From Saposhnikovia divaricata (Eukaryota > Streptophyta > Magnoliopsida > Apiales > Apiaceae), in NCBI GenBank assembly GCA_036435485.1, contig CM071597.1:174822147-174886146 (forward strand): a stretch of DNA of 64,000 nucleotides. Reading direction: 5' to 3'. Of the stretch, positions 22,590 through 34,440 are shown piece after piece; position 1 is the stretch's first letter, and each line of letters starts with the position of its first letter. The position numbers and the translations under genes were made by a program. The notes under the pieces are model-generated. The model ran no database searches and was not told the origin of the DNA. It was given only the letters and a program-made list of their open reading frames with translations.

Positions 22590-23205
22590 GTTCTTTTGTA
22601 ATACCACAATCCGGATTACCTTCTTCAAAAGCAATCCGGGTTGGGGGCCAAAACTCATAAATTTTTCTAAGTTACCCAAAGTTTTCAAACTAACTACTAC
22701 CACAATCCGGATTCCCTCCTTTGGAAACAATCTGGATTGGGGGAAAAATTCCTAAAATTTTCTAAGTCACCGAAAGTTTTCAAACTTTGGACTTAAGAAA
22801 AAATCAACTACTACCACAATCCGGATTCCCTCCTTTGGAAACAATCCGGATTGGGGGAAAAATTCATAAAATTTTCTAAGTCACCTAAAGTTTTCAAACT
22901 TTGGACTTAAGAAAAAATTAACTCCTACCACAATCCGGATTCCCTCCTTTGGAAACAATCCGGATTGGGGGTAAAATTTCTAAAATTTTCTAAGTCACCC
23001 AAAGTTTTCAAACTTTGGACTTAAGAAAAAATCAACTACTACCACAATCCGGATTCCCTCCTTTGGAAACAACCCGGATTGGCGGCAAAATTTCTAAAAT
23101 TTTCTAAGTCACCCAAAGTTTTCAAACTTTGGACTTAAGAAAAAATCAACTACTACCACAACCCGGATTACCTTCTTAGGAAACAACTCGGATTGGGGGA
23201 CAAAA
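22590..23205 (+). repeat. 114 bp tandem repeat array, downstream of pol
   Basis: About five to six units with period 114 bp (equivalent points at 22694 and 22808). Each has two copies of the palindrome AATCCGGATT, or a slight variant, and an AAGTTTTCAAACTTTGG box. No coding capacity. Arrays of this type are common after integrase in Tat elements. Related repeats reappear at 31880-32230. Confidence 0.93.
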
Positions 23206-23355
23206 GATATACACAACACAACTGATATAAAGGAAGAACGACTAACAAAATAACAAAGGAGAAATATTTAGAATACAAATTCTACGTGAGAAATACAAGT
23301 TCGAAAGTTAGGTTTCAAAAGTTGTGCGAATTCAAAGTACAAACGGATATCAGAT

Positions 23356-25659
23356 CTAAACTGGGGGTATATCATTTCCGGGCTGGGCGTTGGCATTGGT
23401 AATCCGGGCTTCGGTCGCTGCATCATACGGCTCAGGCTCGGTTCCAGTCTCATCAAAAGCATCCTCGGCAGCGACATAGAGATCAGCAAATTTTTCCCAA
23501 GAAGCATCCAGGTCGGTCTTTATATGCTTTTCAGCAACCGTCCAGCACCGAAAAATCTTCTCTGTCGTGGCACCTGCCCAGGCTATGGTATACACTTCAG
23601 AATTTTTGAATGAAGCAATAACTTCGTCCTCCGGTTTGCACGCTCCAAGCTCAGCTTCCAACTCACCAACCCGCTTTTTAAACTCCCCGAATTCAACTTA
23701 TGCAGCAGCAGCCTGGTCTCTTGTCTTCTTCAAATCATCCTCCAGCCCGGACACTTTAGTTGAGGAGAGAGCCAGGGCCTTTTCAAGCTTAGAAATCTTT
23801 AAGTCTTTCTTAGAAATTTCACAGAGACCTGTCCAGATAGCTCTGCAATCTGCTCTTCTTCATGTTCAGCATTGGTAGCAGATCCCGCAAGTGTGATTCC
23901 AACCTACACCACAAACAAAACAAATCAAAACTTGGGAAAACATCCTAAGGGGAGACATAGGAAAATAATAGTAAAAGATGAGAGTTACCTGGCCCCAGAT
24001 AGCAAGACTCTTCTTGATTAGTTGGGAGTTAGGAATCCGATCCATGGCCTTCCAATCCAATTCCTCAGGAATCGAGGCGGCCATTTTTGCAAGCTCCTCT
24101 AGTGAAAGCTTCCCAACTCGGAAAGGTGCACCTTTCTTGCTGGGCCCTACTCCCCCGGACTTGGTGGCAACAACGCTCGCCCCACGAAGGGAATCCGGGT
24201 CAAAGTCATTGTCTTCCTCAAATACCCTTTGTCGTTTGGAAGGAGGGCTTTGAACGGGAGGAGAATCAACAACATCAGTCCGAGCCTCTTCCTCAGCCCG
24301 GTGGGAATCTCCAACACCCTCACCCTGGACACTGGACCCATCTTCCGTTCCGGTCCCGGTCTCAGACTCTGTTGGAGCCTGGTTAGAAGCAACCTTCACT
24401 TGGTGAATCCCGGTAATCCTTTTGAGTTGAGCAGCAGGAGCCCGATTTGCACCACTCTTCTTCATGTTTCCCACAAGCTCGGGATCGTAGAAAGGCCAAC
24501 CTGGAAGCAAGAAAAGGAAATAAAATTAGTACAAGTAAAAAAGCAGTAAACCAGATTGGAAAAGCAAAAAACTTATATCTAAGATTATACATCATTTCAT
24601 AGTTCATGAAAGTGTCCTGGGTCAATTGAAAATCGAGGCACTCACAAAATCTATGAAGCTGTTCAGAAGCCTGCTTCTCAAATTTATTGGTTTCCTGCTC
24701 AGGAATTTCCTCTAATCGTTTGGCAAAGAGGGGCATGTACTCCAGATCTAACCCCTTCACATATATCCATTCCCGGTTCCATCCTTTGAGTGAGGACTGG
24801 TGTATAACTGGTTTCGCAGACCCGGACGGGTACCCGCACTCCTCACCCCGAAATCTAAGCTCATAGAAGGGGTTTTTGTTTGAGAGGATCAAGGTGAAGA
24901 GGTTGTGGAATAGTGGGAAGCTGGGGAATATCTCGAACTTGCTACACGAACCTAAAAACCATGATATCCACTTCATCCCATTAGGAGTCAGCTGCATCCG
25001 AGAAATTCCATACTCATACTTACACAGATGCTTTACGAAAGTGTGAAACTTTGGGTTCCACCCATATCGGAGGTGCTCCAGCCACACTCCTACATACCCA
25101 TCACCCAGTCTGTGGTGGATCTTCTCCCCGGGCCGAGGCCATCTCTATTGAACTTTAGGCCCAAGGTGGAATACAACCCGGACTGCCTCATCCATTCTAG
25201 AGTCCAGGATCTTTTCCCATTTTGACAAAAGTGGGTAGGGGACCTCCCTCAGTACTCTCCCAGAAAAGGTGGCATCCAGACTAGCCCGGTCATAAGGTTC
25301 AGGGATTTCGTCGGGATGCCTATGTTGATACTCATAGCTGAGGTCCCTATAGAAAAAAGACTCCTCAATGCCATACTTCTTAGCGAAAAGTACTTGGTAT
25401 CCGCCCAATAACCTTCAGGACCCACAAAGCTTTGACCGGGACCCCGATCTTTGGTGCCAGTCCGGGTTAGCACCTTCCAGTTATCTTTCTTCCTCTTCGC
25501 CATGAGGCACCACTCTAAATCTACGACTAAGGAGGACTGATTGACGGAGTTAGAGCTACCGGCACTACTGTTAGAGCTAATATCCACAATATTGGAAGGA
25601 GGCTTTTGTTTCCTTGCCCGACGTTTGATACGAACCATAAAACCTGAGGAAATAGCCAA
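23356..25659 (-). pseudogene. Antisense ORF of the gypsy element (putative gypsy-type transposon protein)
   Basis: A separate minus-strand gene, probably starting at the ATG at 25641 (MVRIKRRARKQKPP), with pieces at 25249-25659, 25145-25408, 24383-25087, 23866-24510 and 23356-23661. The central segment (KYEYGISRMQLTPNGMKW...FEIFPSFPLFHNLF) resembles the plant 'putative gypsy type transposon' (Transposase_28-like) domain. Downstream comes an acidic Ser/Glu/Pro-rich part and KSGGVGPSKKGAPF, then an Ala/Glu-rich tail. GT donors near 24502 and 23991 suggest introns; a stop at about 25148 and a frame change near 25400 show decay. Its function is unknown. Plus-strand open frames here are shadows. 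Confidence 0.75.
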
Positions 25660-26399
25660 AGTTAAGTTCCTCTCTTTTAATCCACATTTATTTACAAATT
25701 TTTCATTTTGTAGTCCGGATTAGGAATGTCGTACACCATAGTTCGAACTAATATCTTACTTAACCTAATCCGGACAAGGATTTTTTCTAACTAGTTTGGG
25801 TTAGCGCGATATGTCCTAAGCCTAAACACTTTTTTAGCCATTAGCCCGGATTTGGTGTCAAACCTGGACAAGGATCAGACACAAAGTCCGGACTAGACAC
25901 ATACAAAACCCCAGAAACACATTGTATTGAATCCAAACAGCAAAACAAGATTAAACATATATACATACACACATTCTGACCCATAAAAACTATGAACACG
26001 AAGAACATCAAAAGGAAAACCCCCGAAGCCCAGAATCAAATACGACCAAAAAACCCCAATTTTATACACACGCAACCCAAAAACATACCCTCCCAAACAA
26101 ATTACATACAATTAGATATCAAAAACACACAAATAGAGATAAAAATGAAAGAGAAGGCCAACAGTTCTTCGAAAAAAAAAGGGTTTTACAAGAAATTATA
26201 CGAAACAAGGCAAAAATCGAAGAAGAAGAAGAAAAAGAGGAGAAACTTACAAGAGGAAGCTTTCCAAAGGACGATAAAAGGAGATCCAAGGCCCAGACTC
26301 GCGAACTCCGACGGTGGAGCAGATTCAGAAACTCAGAAGATGAGAAGAAAGAAGTTAGAGAAATTGCTTTTTGTTTTGTAAACTACCAAAGGAAGTACA

Positions 26400-26420
26400 A
26401 TGGAATCTATATATAGGGTC
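26400..26420 (-). promoter_or_regulatory. Candidate TATA box of the antisense ORF
   Basis: The minus strand reads CCCTATATATAGATTCC about 770 bp upstream of the antisense ATG, with a purine-rich leader (AAG/GAA runs at 26160-26240) between. The position fits a promoter for the antisense gene; the leader may contain an intron. Confidence 0.45.
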
Positions 26421-26533
26421 TGAAAAGAAACGACATAGAAGGACACGTGGCAGGGTGTTATTGGTTGGAAAATAATGAAAAGACAACTGCCACAATAATG
26501 ACTGCTATGGCAGGTCTTTTTAGAGAGAGTGGA

Positions 26534-27506
26534 TGATAGGTCCATAATTAATCATATTTTTAAAACCTATTTTATGTCCGTTTTCGTAATTTTATTAATT
26601 AATAAATTGTTTTATTTTTTTTGTAGGAAAATAAATAAAAAAAGATTTCAAGCAGGAAAAGGTGCAAAAAGGGAAAGGAGGTGGAAAATACTTGAAGTCA
26701 AGGAAATTGGAGGAAAAATCGAATACTTATCCGAGAAGAAAAGGTAAATTGAAGAAATTATATTCAAGATCGGATTGTAATCATAGGACCCAAGCTCATT
26801 ATTTTTCCCTATATATAGGGCTCCTCTCTTGTATTTGAAACACCACTTTAGACATCAATTTAGACACCGATCTAGATTCATAATTTAGGAGTAGGAGTAG
26901 ATTTAGTTGTCCTTCAATACAAACAATTTTTATTTGCTTTATTAAAACACTTTTTCTGTTATTCAATTCATGCTTTAAATTCTTTTTTGTTTTTCGATAT
27001 CATGTCTAACTAGTTCTCTTATCCTAGGATGAAGATGAAGTTGATTTAATTACTCTTGATTTCTTCTCGTTCTTATTAATTGATTCTCATGATTTTTCTT
27101 GGTGCTTAATTGTTCAATTGACAAAGTGATTTTGATATATTATTGTTACCGGATTTATTTTTCATAGCCTATGCTTGCTCCTTGAAGTTTTGATAGGTTA
27201 TTGTTAGATAACAAGTTTCATAGTATATGCTTGTCTCGTTAATTGATATATCCTGTTTGTGAAGAAAAGAGGATTGGTTTTAGGGCGAGGTGATATTAAT
27301 TGTGATTGATTAACGGATTCGGATTCCTAGGTTTTCCATATTATTTGATAATCTTTGCTAATTAGGTTAATTAAAACTCATCTCAAACCTATTTGTCTAG
27401 TTCGCCTGATTTAATTATTAGGGTTTTGAAAATTCGTAGTCTCTGTGGATCGACCTGTAATTGCTACAACTAAACACTGTGCGCTTGCAGTTATTTTGAC
27501 ACATCA
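26534..27506 (+). repeat. 5' LTR of the nested Athila-like element
   Basis: 973 bp, TGATAGGTCC to TTGACACATCA. The TATA box is CCCTATATATAGGG near 26808-26820. Confidence 0.94.
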
Positions 27507-28346
27507 AGTTTTTGGCGCCGCTGCCGGGGACTATTGGTATTTTTCACTCCTTTATATTAATTCTTCGGATTAGTTTCTTGTTTTTATTTGTTTGTTTTTT
27601 TTAGGGAATAGTGAAGCGGAGAAAAGCTTGGACAAGAGGATCGTTGGAAGGCCTTACCGTCTCTTTTGAAATTTTTGGAAGCGCTTTTCGGTATTCCGTA
27701 TCACCTCCCTCTATTTTTTCTTCTTTCTCATTATTGAAAAACACAAAAAAAAATTAAATATTTGAAAAACCCAAAAATATTAGTTAGTTAATTGTTTGAA
27801 AACCAATTTGTTGCATCATTCATTCTCTCACATAGGATCACATCATCTAGATTTCTTTATCGTATTTATTGATTTCCCACGTAGTGTATTGCATCCATAA
27901 GTGTTTACTTTCTCGTTCTTTGTGTGTTGCATCATTCAATCAATCTTAAGGGTGCCACCCAATTACAAGATAAGGTGAGGGATTTCATCACCCTTTCCTT
28001 GGCCCACAAACCAATAATTCGTTCATCTTGCATTCCCCTTTCCTTAATAAAACTAAGTAGACGTTGGCCCCTAGGATCTCGCGCTCAACTAGGAAGAGAA
28101 TCTAGGAGGAACAAATCACTAAGTATTCTTTCGTTTGGTGTCTAGGAAAGCGTGACGCTTACCTGGCTAATTTGGATTGGTGTCTAGAAAGGTGTTTAGC
28201 CTCTTGGCAATGCTTGCACCTGCCTGGCCAGTCAGGACGAATGCTTTTTGAGTTGTGACTTTTAGTAGTATCTTATTGTTAGGAGCAAGGTCTAGATTTT
28301 TCTTAGAATAATATAGATTTTCCTTTTTGATATTCCATCAGTAGTC

Positions 28347-28907
28347 ATGTCTATTCAACCTGCAGGAGTTAATTTGATAGATGAGTTTGTTTCGTGGTCG
28401 AATCTTGAGGATAGTGCAATTGAGTCTTTTCTTGAGGAAGATGTTATGTTAGAGTATGAGAGTAATAAAGAACTTCATGAGCTTTATCAGAATTTTTCTT
28501 GTGATGAGATGTTAGATGAATTGAATGCTATTTGTTCTAAGCATGAAACCCAACTTGAGGATATTTCTTTTGATCCCAGGTCTGTTGTTAAAACTTCTGT
28601 TGGTGAGCCACCCACTTTCGTTCATAATCCATCTTTTTCCATTCTTGATCAGTCTTTGATAGTTGATAATGAAACTTATCATGTTCTTTCTAGTGATTTA
28701 GTTCATGACCAAGAATTTCAAGTGATTAATTTGCTTAAACAACATAAAGAAGCATCTAATTGGTCTATGAATGATGTTAGTGGTATGAGTTTTATTCTGG
28801 TATATGATCATATTTCTCTAGTGGATAATGATGTTTTTGTGGGTGTGTTTCACATGTTTGATGATTGTGTTACATGTGTTGTTTTTCCTCGATCTGGTAT
28901 TGGTTAA
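28347..28907 (+). CDS. Unfamiliar 186-residue ORF of the nested element
   Basis: A complete open frame starting MSIQPAGVNLIDEF and ending at a TAA after RSGIG. The N-terminal half is strongly acidic (SNLEDSAIESFLEEDVMLEYES, split here as SNLEDSAIESF and LEEDVMLEYES). It also has CDEMLDELNAIC, DQSLIVDNETYHVLSSDLVHD, and a hydrophobic, Val/Phe/Asp-rich end. I see no zinc knuckle, protease, RT or membrane-spanning segment, and I do not recognise the family. It is the only long frame between the LTRs. It could be a remnant linker of an Athila gag-pol or a protein with its own role. Its intactness in an element without pol is notable. Confidence 0.55.
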   Translation: MSIQPAGVNLIDEFVSWSNLEDSAIESFLEEDVMLEYESNKELHELYQNFSCDEMLDELNAICSKHETQLEDISFDPRSVVKTSVGEPPTFVHNPSFSILDQSLIVDNETYHVLSSDLVHDQEFQVINLLKQHKEASNWSMNDVSGMSFILVYDHISLVDNDVFVGVFHMFDDCVTCVVFPRSGIG

Positions 28908-30818
28908 TATATATGTTCGTAATGTGTATCCCATATATAGTCAAGTGTAGGTATGGGGGAACAACTGTGTGTATGTGTATGTGTGTGTTTATTTTATGTG
29001 TGTGAGTTTTTGTGTGTGTGTGTGTGTGTGTTATAGGTAATAATGTTTCTCCATCTTGTCCTTTATCAGGTATTTTCGTCCTTTTACTTTGTCATTTTTT
29101 CTCTCATTTGCATACATTGAGGACAATGCATGATTTAGGTATGGGGGAGGGATTTAGTAGTAGTATTATTATTATAATAAAAAAAACTCAAAAAAAACTG
29201 AAAAATGAAAAAAATACAAAAATAATTCTAGCCTTGTGAAATGATTACTTGTTAAAAGTTAGCTTGATGCACCCTTACATGCTATAGTACTCTTGTGTTT
29301 CTGATGCTTTTGATTGAGAAGTGATATGCTAAGTTCTTGTGCACACACATACACTAGCAAGTTGAAACTAGTAGACTTATTGAATGTTGTAAGTAATTAA
29401 AAGGACATGAATATGTGCAAGAAGATTTGGTTTGCATGATTTGAGTACAAGTAGGTGCATTAAAGAGACTTTTGCTTGGGATTAATTATGTTTTTGCCAC
29501 CAAGTGAGATTTTAAGCCTATATGCATATCTTTTGCATTTTATATTCGTTTGCTTGAGTGTCCACATGTTGTTTGCATTGCTAGCAGTTGCTTGAGACCT
29601 TTCTTGAAATGCATGACATTATTTGATGGTAAGATGATAAAGGCATTTAGGAATAACCAATTATTATCCAAATTACCACACCCTTTATATATGATCACTT
29701 AGTTACCCCTTTGAGCTTAATCCTATTTTTTTTGGTGACACACCACATTACTTGCCTAGACCTTTTTGTTGTGCAGCCTACGTATACTTGATCCCAATTG
29801 TCAAAGGCTAGTAGGAAGTTGTGGGAGTAATAAGGTGTGTGAGATGGGGTTTACTTTTGTTCATTACTTTTGGGAAATATTGGGTTTTTTTTGCTTACTT
29901 GTCGGTCGTTATTCAATAAATTTTTAAAGAAGGATTGTGGTTGTGTATATATTTATCTTAGCTCTCCAAAAAAAAAAGAAAAAAAAAGAAAAAAAAAGAA
30001 AAAAAAATCATATGAGAGCATAGGTATGTTTCTGTGTTTTTGTGAACCTTCTTCATTCGACTATTCAAGAATTTTGTTGAAAATTTTTAGAAATCCATGT
30101 GTGGGGAGGAAGTATGGTGTTGTGTATGATTTATTATGGTTTCTACTAGCTTTTGACACTTCACCTTATTTGGCCTTACTTGACATACCTTGTCCCTAGC
30201 CCCATTACAACCCAAATAAAAGACCTTTTGATTATCATCATTAATGTATGTTGTGTTAAAGTTAGATTGATACCAAATGTCAAGCATGCTTATGATTTTG
30301 TTGGAATAGAGTGATACACTTACCCTTGTTCTTGAGTGAATATTCTTCTGTGAGTGAAATGTGAGTTATTACTTGTTTCTGCATATGAGATCCCAAGTTT
30401 TGACTCTAAGGTGTACTCTTGTGGGCTTAGCATGGTTACCAAACTTATTTTTACACTTGACGTGGACTTTTAATGACCTCTGCATATTTCTTTGAGTAGA
30501 CTATGTGAATACTTGCATCTACACACCAAGACATTGCAAATTCACTTTGATTTCTTAAGTTGATGTAGCATGAGATGACTTGTATGTGTGGTGTTACATT
30601 GAGCAATCTTTTACATGAGCTAGATGGATTTTGTGGGTACATTCACTATAGGCCCTCACGAGACCTCACTCGTCCACTAGGGCTGCCTAGGGGTTTAAAG
30701 GGCTTGTTGCATATGCCAAATGCAACCGTGATCACCTACGGAAGTGGTATTATATATTAGATAGTATTTTATTATATATTTTTCCTGAGGACGAGCAAAA
30801 GATAGGTATGGGGGCATT
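28908..30818. other. Non-coding 3' region of the nested element
   Basis: T/G-rich with a GT run (29011-29030), A-rich short repeats near 29968-30007 and the conserved GGTATGGGGGAGG box near 29140. Short open frames are not convincing. The stretch 30625-30735 is also found, diverged, at 39940-40042. Confidence 0.6.
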
Positions 30819-31792
30819 TGATAGGTCCATAATTAATCATATTTTTAATACCTATTTTATGTCCGTTTTCGTAATTTTATTAATTAATAAATTGTTTTAT
30901 TTTGTTTTGTAGGAAAATAAATAAAAAAAGATTTCAAGCAGGAAAAGGTGCAAAAAGGGAAAGGAGGTGGAAAATACTTGAAGTCAAGGAAATTGGAGGA
31001 AAAATCGAATACTTATCCGAGAAGAAAAGGGAAATTGAAGAAATTATATTCAAGATCGGATTGTAATCATAGGACCCAAGCTCATTATTTTTCCCTATAT
31101 ATAGGGCTCCTCTCTTGTATTTGAGACACCACTTTAGACATCAATTTAGACACCGATCTAGATTCATAATTTAGGAGTAGGAGTAGATTTAGTTGTCCTT
31201 CAATACAAACAATTTTTATTTGCTTTATTAAAACACTTTTTCTGTTATTCAATTCATGCTTTAAATTCTTGTTTGTTTTTCGATATCATGTCTAGCTAGT
31301 TCTCTTATCCTAGGATGAAGATGAAGTTGATTTAATTACTCTTGATTTCTTCTCGTTCTTATTAATTGATTCTCATGATTTTTCTTGGTGCTTAATTGTT
31401 CAATTGACAAAGTGATTTTGATATATTATTGTTACCGGATTTATTTTTCATAGCCTATGCTTGCTCCTTGAAGTTTTGATAGGTTATTGTTAGATAACAA
31501 GTTTCATAGTATATGCTTGTCTCGTTAATTGATATATCCTGTTTATGCAGAAAAGAGGATTGGTTTTAGGGCGAGGTGATATTAATTGTGATTGATTAAC
31601 GGATTCGGATTCCTAGGTTTTCCATATTATTTGATAATCTTTGTTAATTAGGTTAATTAAAACTCATCTCAAACCTATTTGTCTAGTTCGCCTGATTTAA
31701 TTATTAGGGTTTTGAAAATTCGTAGTCTCTGTGGATCGACCTGTAATTGCTACAACTAAACACTGTGCGCTTGCAGTTATTTTGACACATCA
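30819..31792 (+). repeat. 3' LTR of the nested Athila-like element
   Basis: 974 bp, almost identical to 26534-27506. Confidence 0.94.
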
Positions 31793-31879
31793 GTGGAGTA
31801 TCGTATTTTCGAAATAAATAGAGGGAAAAGCTCAAAATCGTTTGGAATTTCGCTTAAGCCGAGAGTCCTCAATCCAAAA

Positions 31880-32230
31880 TTCAACCTCAATCCGGATTGA
31901 TTCCCCTTGTCAACAATCTGGATTAGGGGGCAAAATTTAGCCAAAATTTTTCTAAGTCACCCATGGCTCTCCTAGCTTTGGACTATGGAAAATTCAACAC
32001 TACCTCAATTCGGATTGATTCCCCTAGTCAACAATCCGGATTAGGGGGCAAAATTTAGCCAAAAAATTTCAAATTCACCAAAGGCTCTCCCAGCTTTGGA
32101 CTCAAGAAAATTTCAACACTACCTCAATCCGGATTGATTCATCTTGTCAACAATCCGGATTATGGGGCAAAATTTATCCAAAATTTTTCTAAGTTACTCA
32201 AAGAATTGTTCTAAGAATTCTACTCCCCCA
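31880..32230 (+). repeat. Second tandem array of the gypsy element
   Basis: Three units of about 115-120 bp that also hold paired AATCCGGATT palindromes and a CTTTGGACT box. They are related to but distinct from the 22590 array. The array sits directly before the purine tract AAGGGAGTGGGGGCAAA (32247-32263). Confidence 0.88.
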
Positions 32231-32263
32231 TCCGAAAAATCCGAATAAGGGAGTGGGGGCAAA

Positions 32264-32879
32264 TGATAGCCTATAACTAGTCCTGGCTAGACTTAGCCCA
32301 GGTTGAAACCAGACCTCTCTGGTTCTAATCCCGGTTGGGCCCAATCCAGAACACCCGTAGCCCAGGCCCAAGATGCGTGAGATAAGACTACGCCACACTA
32401 CGGAATGTGGCGCCTACAGTTCATGAATATGGCCCCAAGTGACAACGATGAATAAGGGAATCCTACGATTGACAAAATCACGTCCCTGTCAATCCATGTG
32501 TTGGCATGATATTGGCACATGCCACCACAATTATCACCTGGACAGGTGGGGACTATCTACGGCATACAGGGGTCCCGTATACTTAGGATCCAACGCTCAT
32601 GATTGCAGTACCAACCTCTAAACCCTAATCCTTGGCCTATAAATAGACCAGGAGAGAAAGGTTTAGGGGTTATGTTCTTTTACACACCTATATACACACA
32701 CCCTACACATTTCGATACTCTAGTCCTTATCTTTTACCTTCCAAAACATGCTCTTATTCTCATGCCGCGGGTCCAAACCCACCTCCCGGCGTTGTTTTGC
32801 AGAGGCCCAACCAGCAGCATTACCTACACCAGGCGTGGGAACGACGGAGGAAGCACCTGATCGGGTTCTGGAGTTATCA
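32264..32879 (+). repeat. 3' LTR of the gypsy element
   Basis: 616 bp, TGATAGCC to GAGTTATCA. The TATA box CCTATAAATAGACC is near 32637-32650. Confidence 0.92.
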
Positions 32880-33096
32880 GTCCCCATCCATGTCAATACC
32901 ATTATTAATTAGTCCTTAATTAGTCCTTGCTGACAACCTTCACCACTCATAATAATCCTTCAAGAGTAATAATTTTAGCAAAACTAATTATGATCATTTT
33001 GCAACTGAAAAAATTGCACTCCTGATTTGAAACGAAACCGTTTCACTACATCTTCTCTGATCTTCAAATAGCATCAACAGTAAGCGAGCACCATCA

Positions 33097-33469
33097 GCCA
33101 ACAACATGTTGGTGCAGTGGTTGAGCCACTGACCTCCTTTGAAGGAGGTCAGGGGTTCGACTCCTGCGTGTGCGTGAGTTTCTTAGTTTGTATTAGGTTT
33201 CCTTTCTGTATTTGTATTTCTGTATTTGTAATGGCCGGGGGTCCTTCGGAAACAGCCTCCCTATTGTATAGGGGCATGGTCTGCGTACAGCTACCCTCCT
33301 CAGACACCACTTTGAGTGGTATTATAACTGAGTAAGCTATAGGGGCATGGTCTGCGTACAGCTACCCTCCTCAGACACCACTTTGAGTGGTATTATAACT
33401 GAGTAAGCTAAGTTCCCTCCTCAGACACCACTTTGAGTGGTATTATAACTGAGTAAGCTAAGTTTTTTT
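33097..33469 (+). mobile_element. Au-type tRNA-derived SINE with triplicated tail
   Basis: A-box-like TGGTGCAGTGGTTGAGCC (33110-33127) and B-box GGTTCGACTCC (33154-33164) form the pol III promoter. The body has GGGTCCTTCGGAAACAGCCTC and GGTCTGCGTACAGCTACCCT, hallmarks of the angiosperm Au SINE. The 3' segment is present as two full and one shorter copy (about 33270-33340, 33341-33412, 33417-33463). It ends in a short T-run and is flanked by an 18 bp TSD AGTAAGCGAGCACCATCA (33079-33096 and 33470-33487). The open frame over it is not a gene. Confidence 0.93.
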
Positions 33470-33520
33470 AGTAAGCGAGCACCATCAAGTACTAAACAAC
33501 GGCGAAGAGAGAAGAAATTT

Positions 33521-33864
33521 GGGGGGGGGGGATTTAGTACATAAATATTTATTATGGTTATTATAATAATTTAACACTTCAGTAATTTTTATAATACGAG
33601 AAACAATGCGAGCTTTGGAAACATTTTGGAAGAACTGCAGCAAAATTACAAAGGAAGGAGCTTCTTAGTATTCTAACCCACAACAATTTGCAAAAATAAA
33701 AGCTCAAAGACTCTGATATTTAATAGAATTTACAACATTTAGTACTAATGCCGACACTCATGGGAGAGGGTCTGTGTCATGTCTAGTACTAATACGTCTG
33801 TGTCATGTCTAGTACTAATACCGACATTCATGAGCGAGTGTCATGTCCCCCCCCCCCCCCCCCC
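33521..33864. repeat. Homopolymer runs and short repeats
   Basis: An 11-base G run (33521-33531), repeated units GTGTCATGTCTAGTACTAATAC (written GTGTCATGTC plus TAGTACTAATAC) near 33774-33825, and an 18-base C run (33847-33864). No gene. Confidence 0.8.
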
Positions 33865-34440
33865 TCATTTCCTTTTCATCAGTACAGTTTGTCCCCAACT
33901 TGTTTGGAAAATTGCTGTAAGGAATAGTCTTGTGAAAAGAAACTTATAGGTGTATGGTAAATATGTTTTAGAACTTTGAATTTTGAGGTCAAAATTTTAT
34001 TATTAGTTTTTTTTTATGTTAAAAATTAATGCCATCTAAATCTGAAAATCAATATCAATTTTTCTGATAAGTTATGAAGGCCACTTTTCTGAAGGAGCTA
34101 CAAAATGCAAAATTTGATGTAGCTTTTCCTGAAAGCAGACGTTCTGAGCTTTTTGGGAGAGCAATTAGCTAAGATAATCCGGGAAAGCTGCTTTTTGGGC
34201 CGGGTAAGGCAATGTTTAAGGGAGTCTACATAGAACTAGAAAAGTCTTGTACCCGTCTCCCCTTGTTACATCCTTTATGAGGCATTGGTCTGAGTATTCA
34301 AAAATTTTACTCACCTTTTTCCACATAGTAATAACGATAAATTTGAAACTTTACTTACAATTGTGATCTGCAATAGTTTGGATCATGCTCAGCAATACTT
34401 CCTCTTCTTAGATTAATTTAACACTGCAATTGTCGTTCCA

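Larger units (their letters stand above)
26534..31792 (+). mobile_element. Athila-like non-autonomous gypsy element (LARD type), nested
   Basis: 5259 bp, inserted in the Tat element with perfect TSDs GTGGA (26529-26533 and 31793-31797). The LTRs (26534-27506 and 30819-31792) differ by only a few bases, so this insertion is young compared with its host. The PBS TGGCGCCGCTGCCGGGGA (tRNA-Asp type) is at 27513-27530; the purine tract ATGGGGGCATT precedes the 3' LTR. The 3.3 kb interior has no pol. It has one 186-codon ORF and the motif GAGGACAATGCATGATTTAGGTATGGGGGAGG (written here in two parts: GAGGACAATGCATGATTT, then AGGTATGGGGGAGG), which recurs in plant non-autonomous gypsy elements. Confidence 0.94.
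15599..32879 (+). mobile_element. Tat/Retand-type Ty3/gypsy retrotransposon, degenerate
   Basis: About 12.0 kb after subtracting the nested insertion at 26534-31792. The order is 5' LTR, gag, protease, RT, RNase H, a second archaeal-type RNase H, integrase, tandem repeats, antisense ORF, second tandem repeats, purine tract, 3' LTR. The second RNase H, the long 3' region with tandem repeats and the antisense ORF are all typical of the Tat lineage. Many stop codons and frame changes interrupt gag-pol, so it cannot move by itself. Flanks GTTAG and GTCCC do not match as a TSD; a small rearrangement at the left end may be the reason. Confidence 0.9.

Noticed and set aside
23978..24549. Plus-strand frames opposite the antisense ORF
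   Set aside because: Pro/Ser-rich shadows of the minus-strand coding sequence.
33117..33335. 72-codon frame with a hydrophobic Cys/Phe-rich start
   Set aside because: It is SINE sequence with pol III boxes.
33081..33488. Possible CRISPR-like or short-spaced repeats around the SINE
   Set aside because: The direct repeats are a TSD and tail duplications of a SINE; there are no regular spacers.
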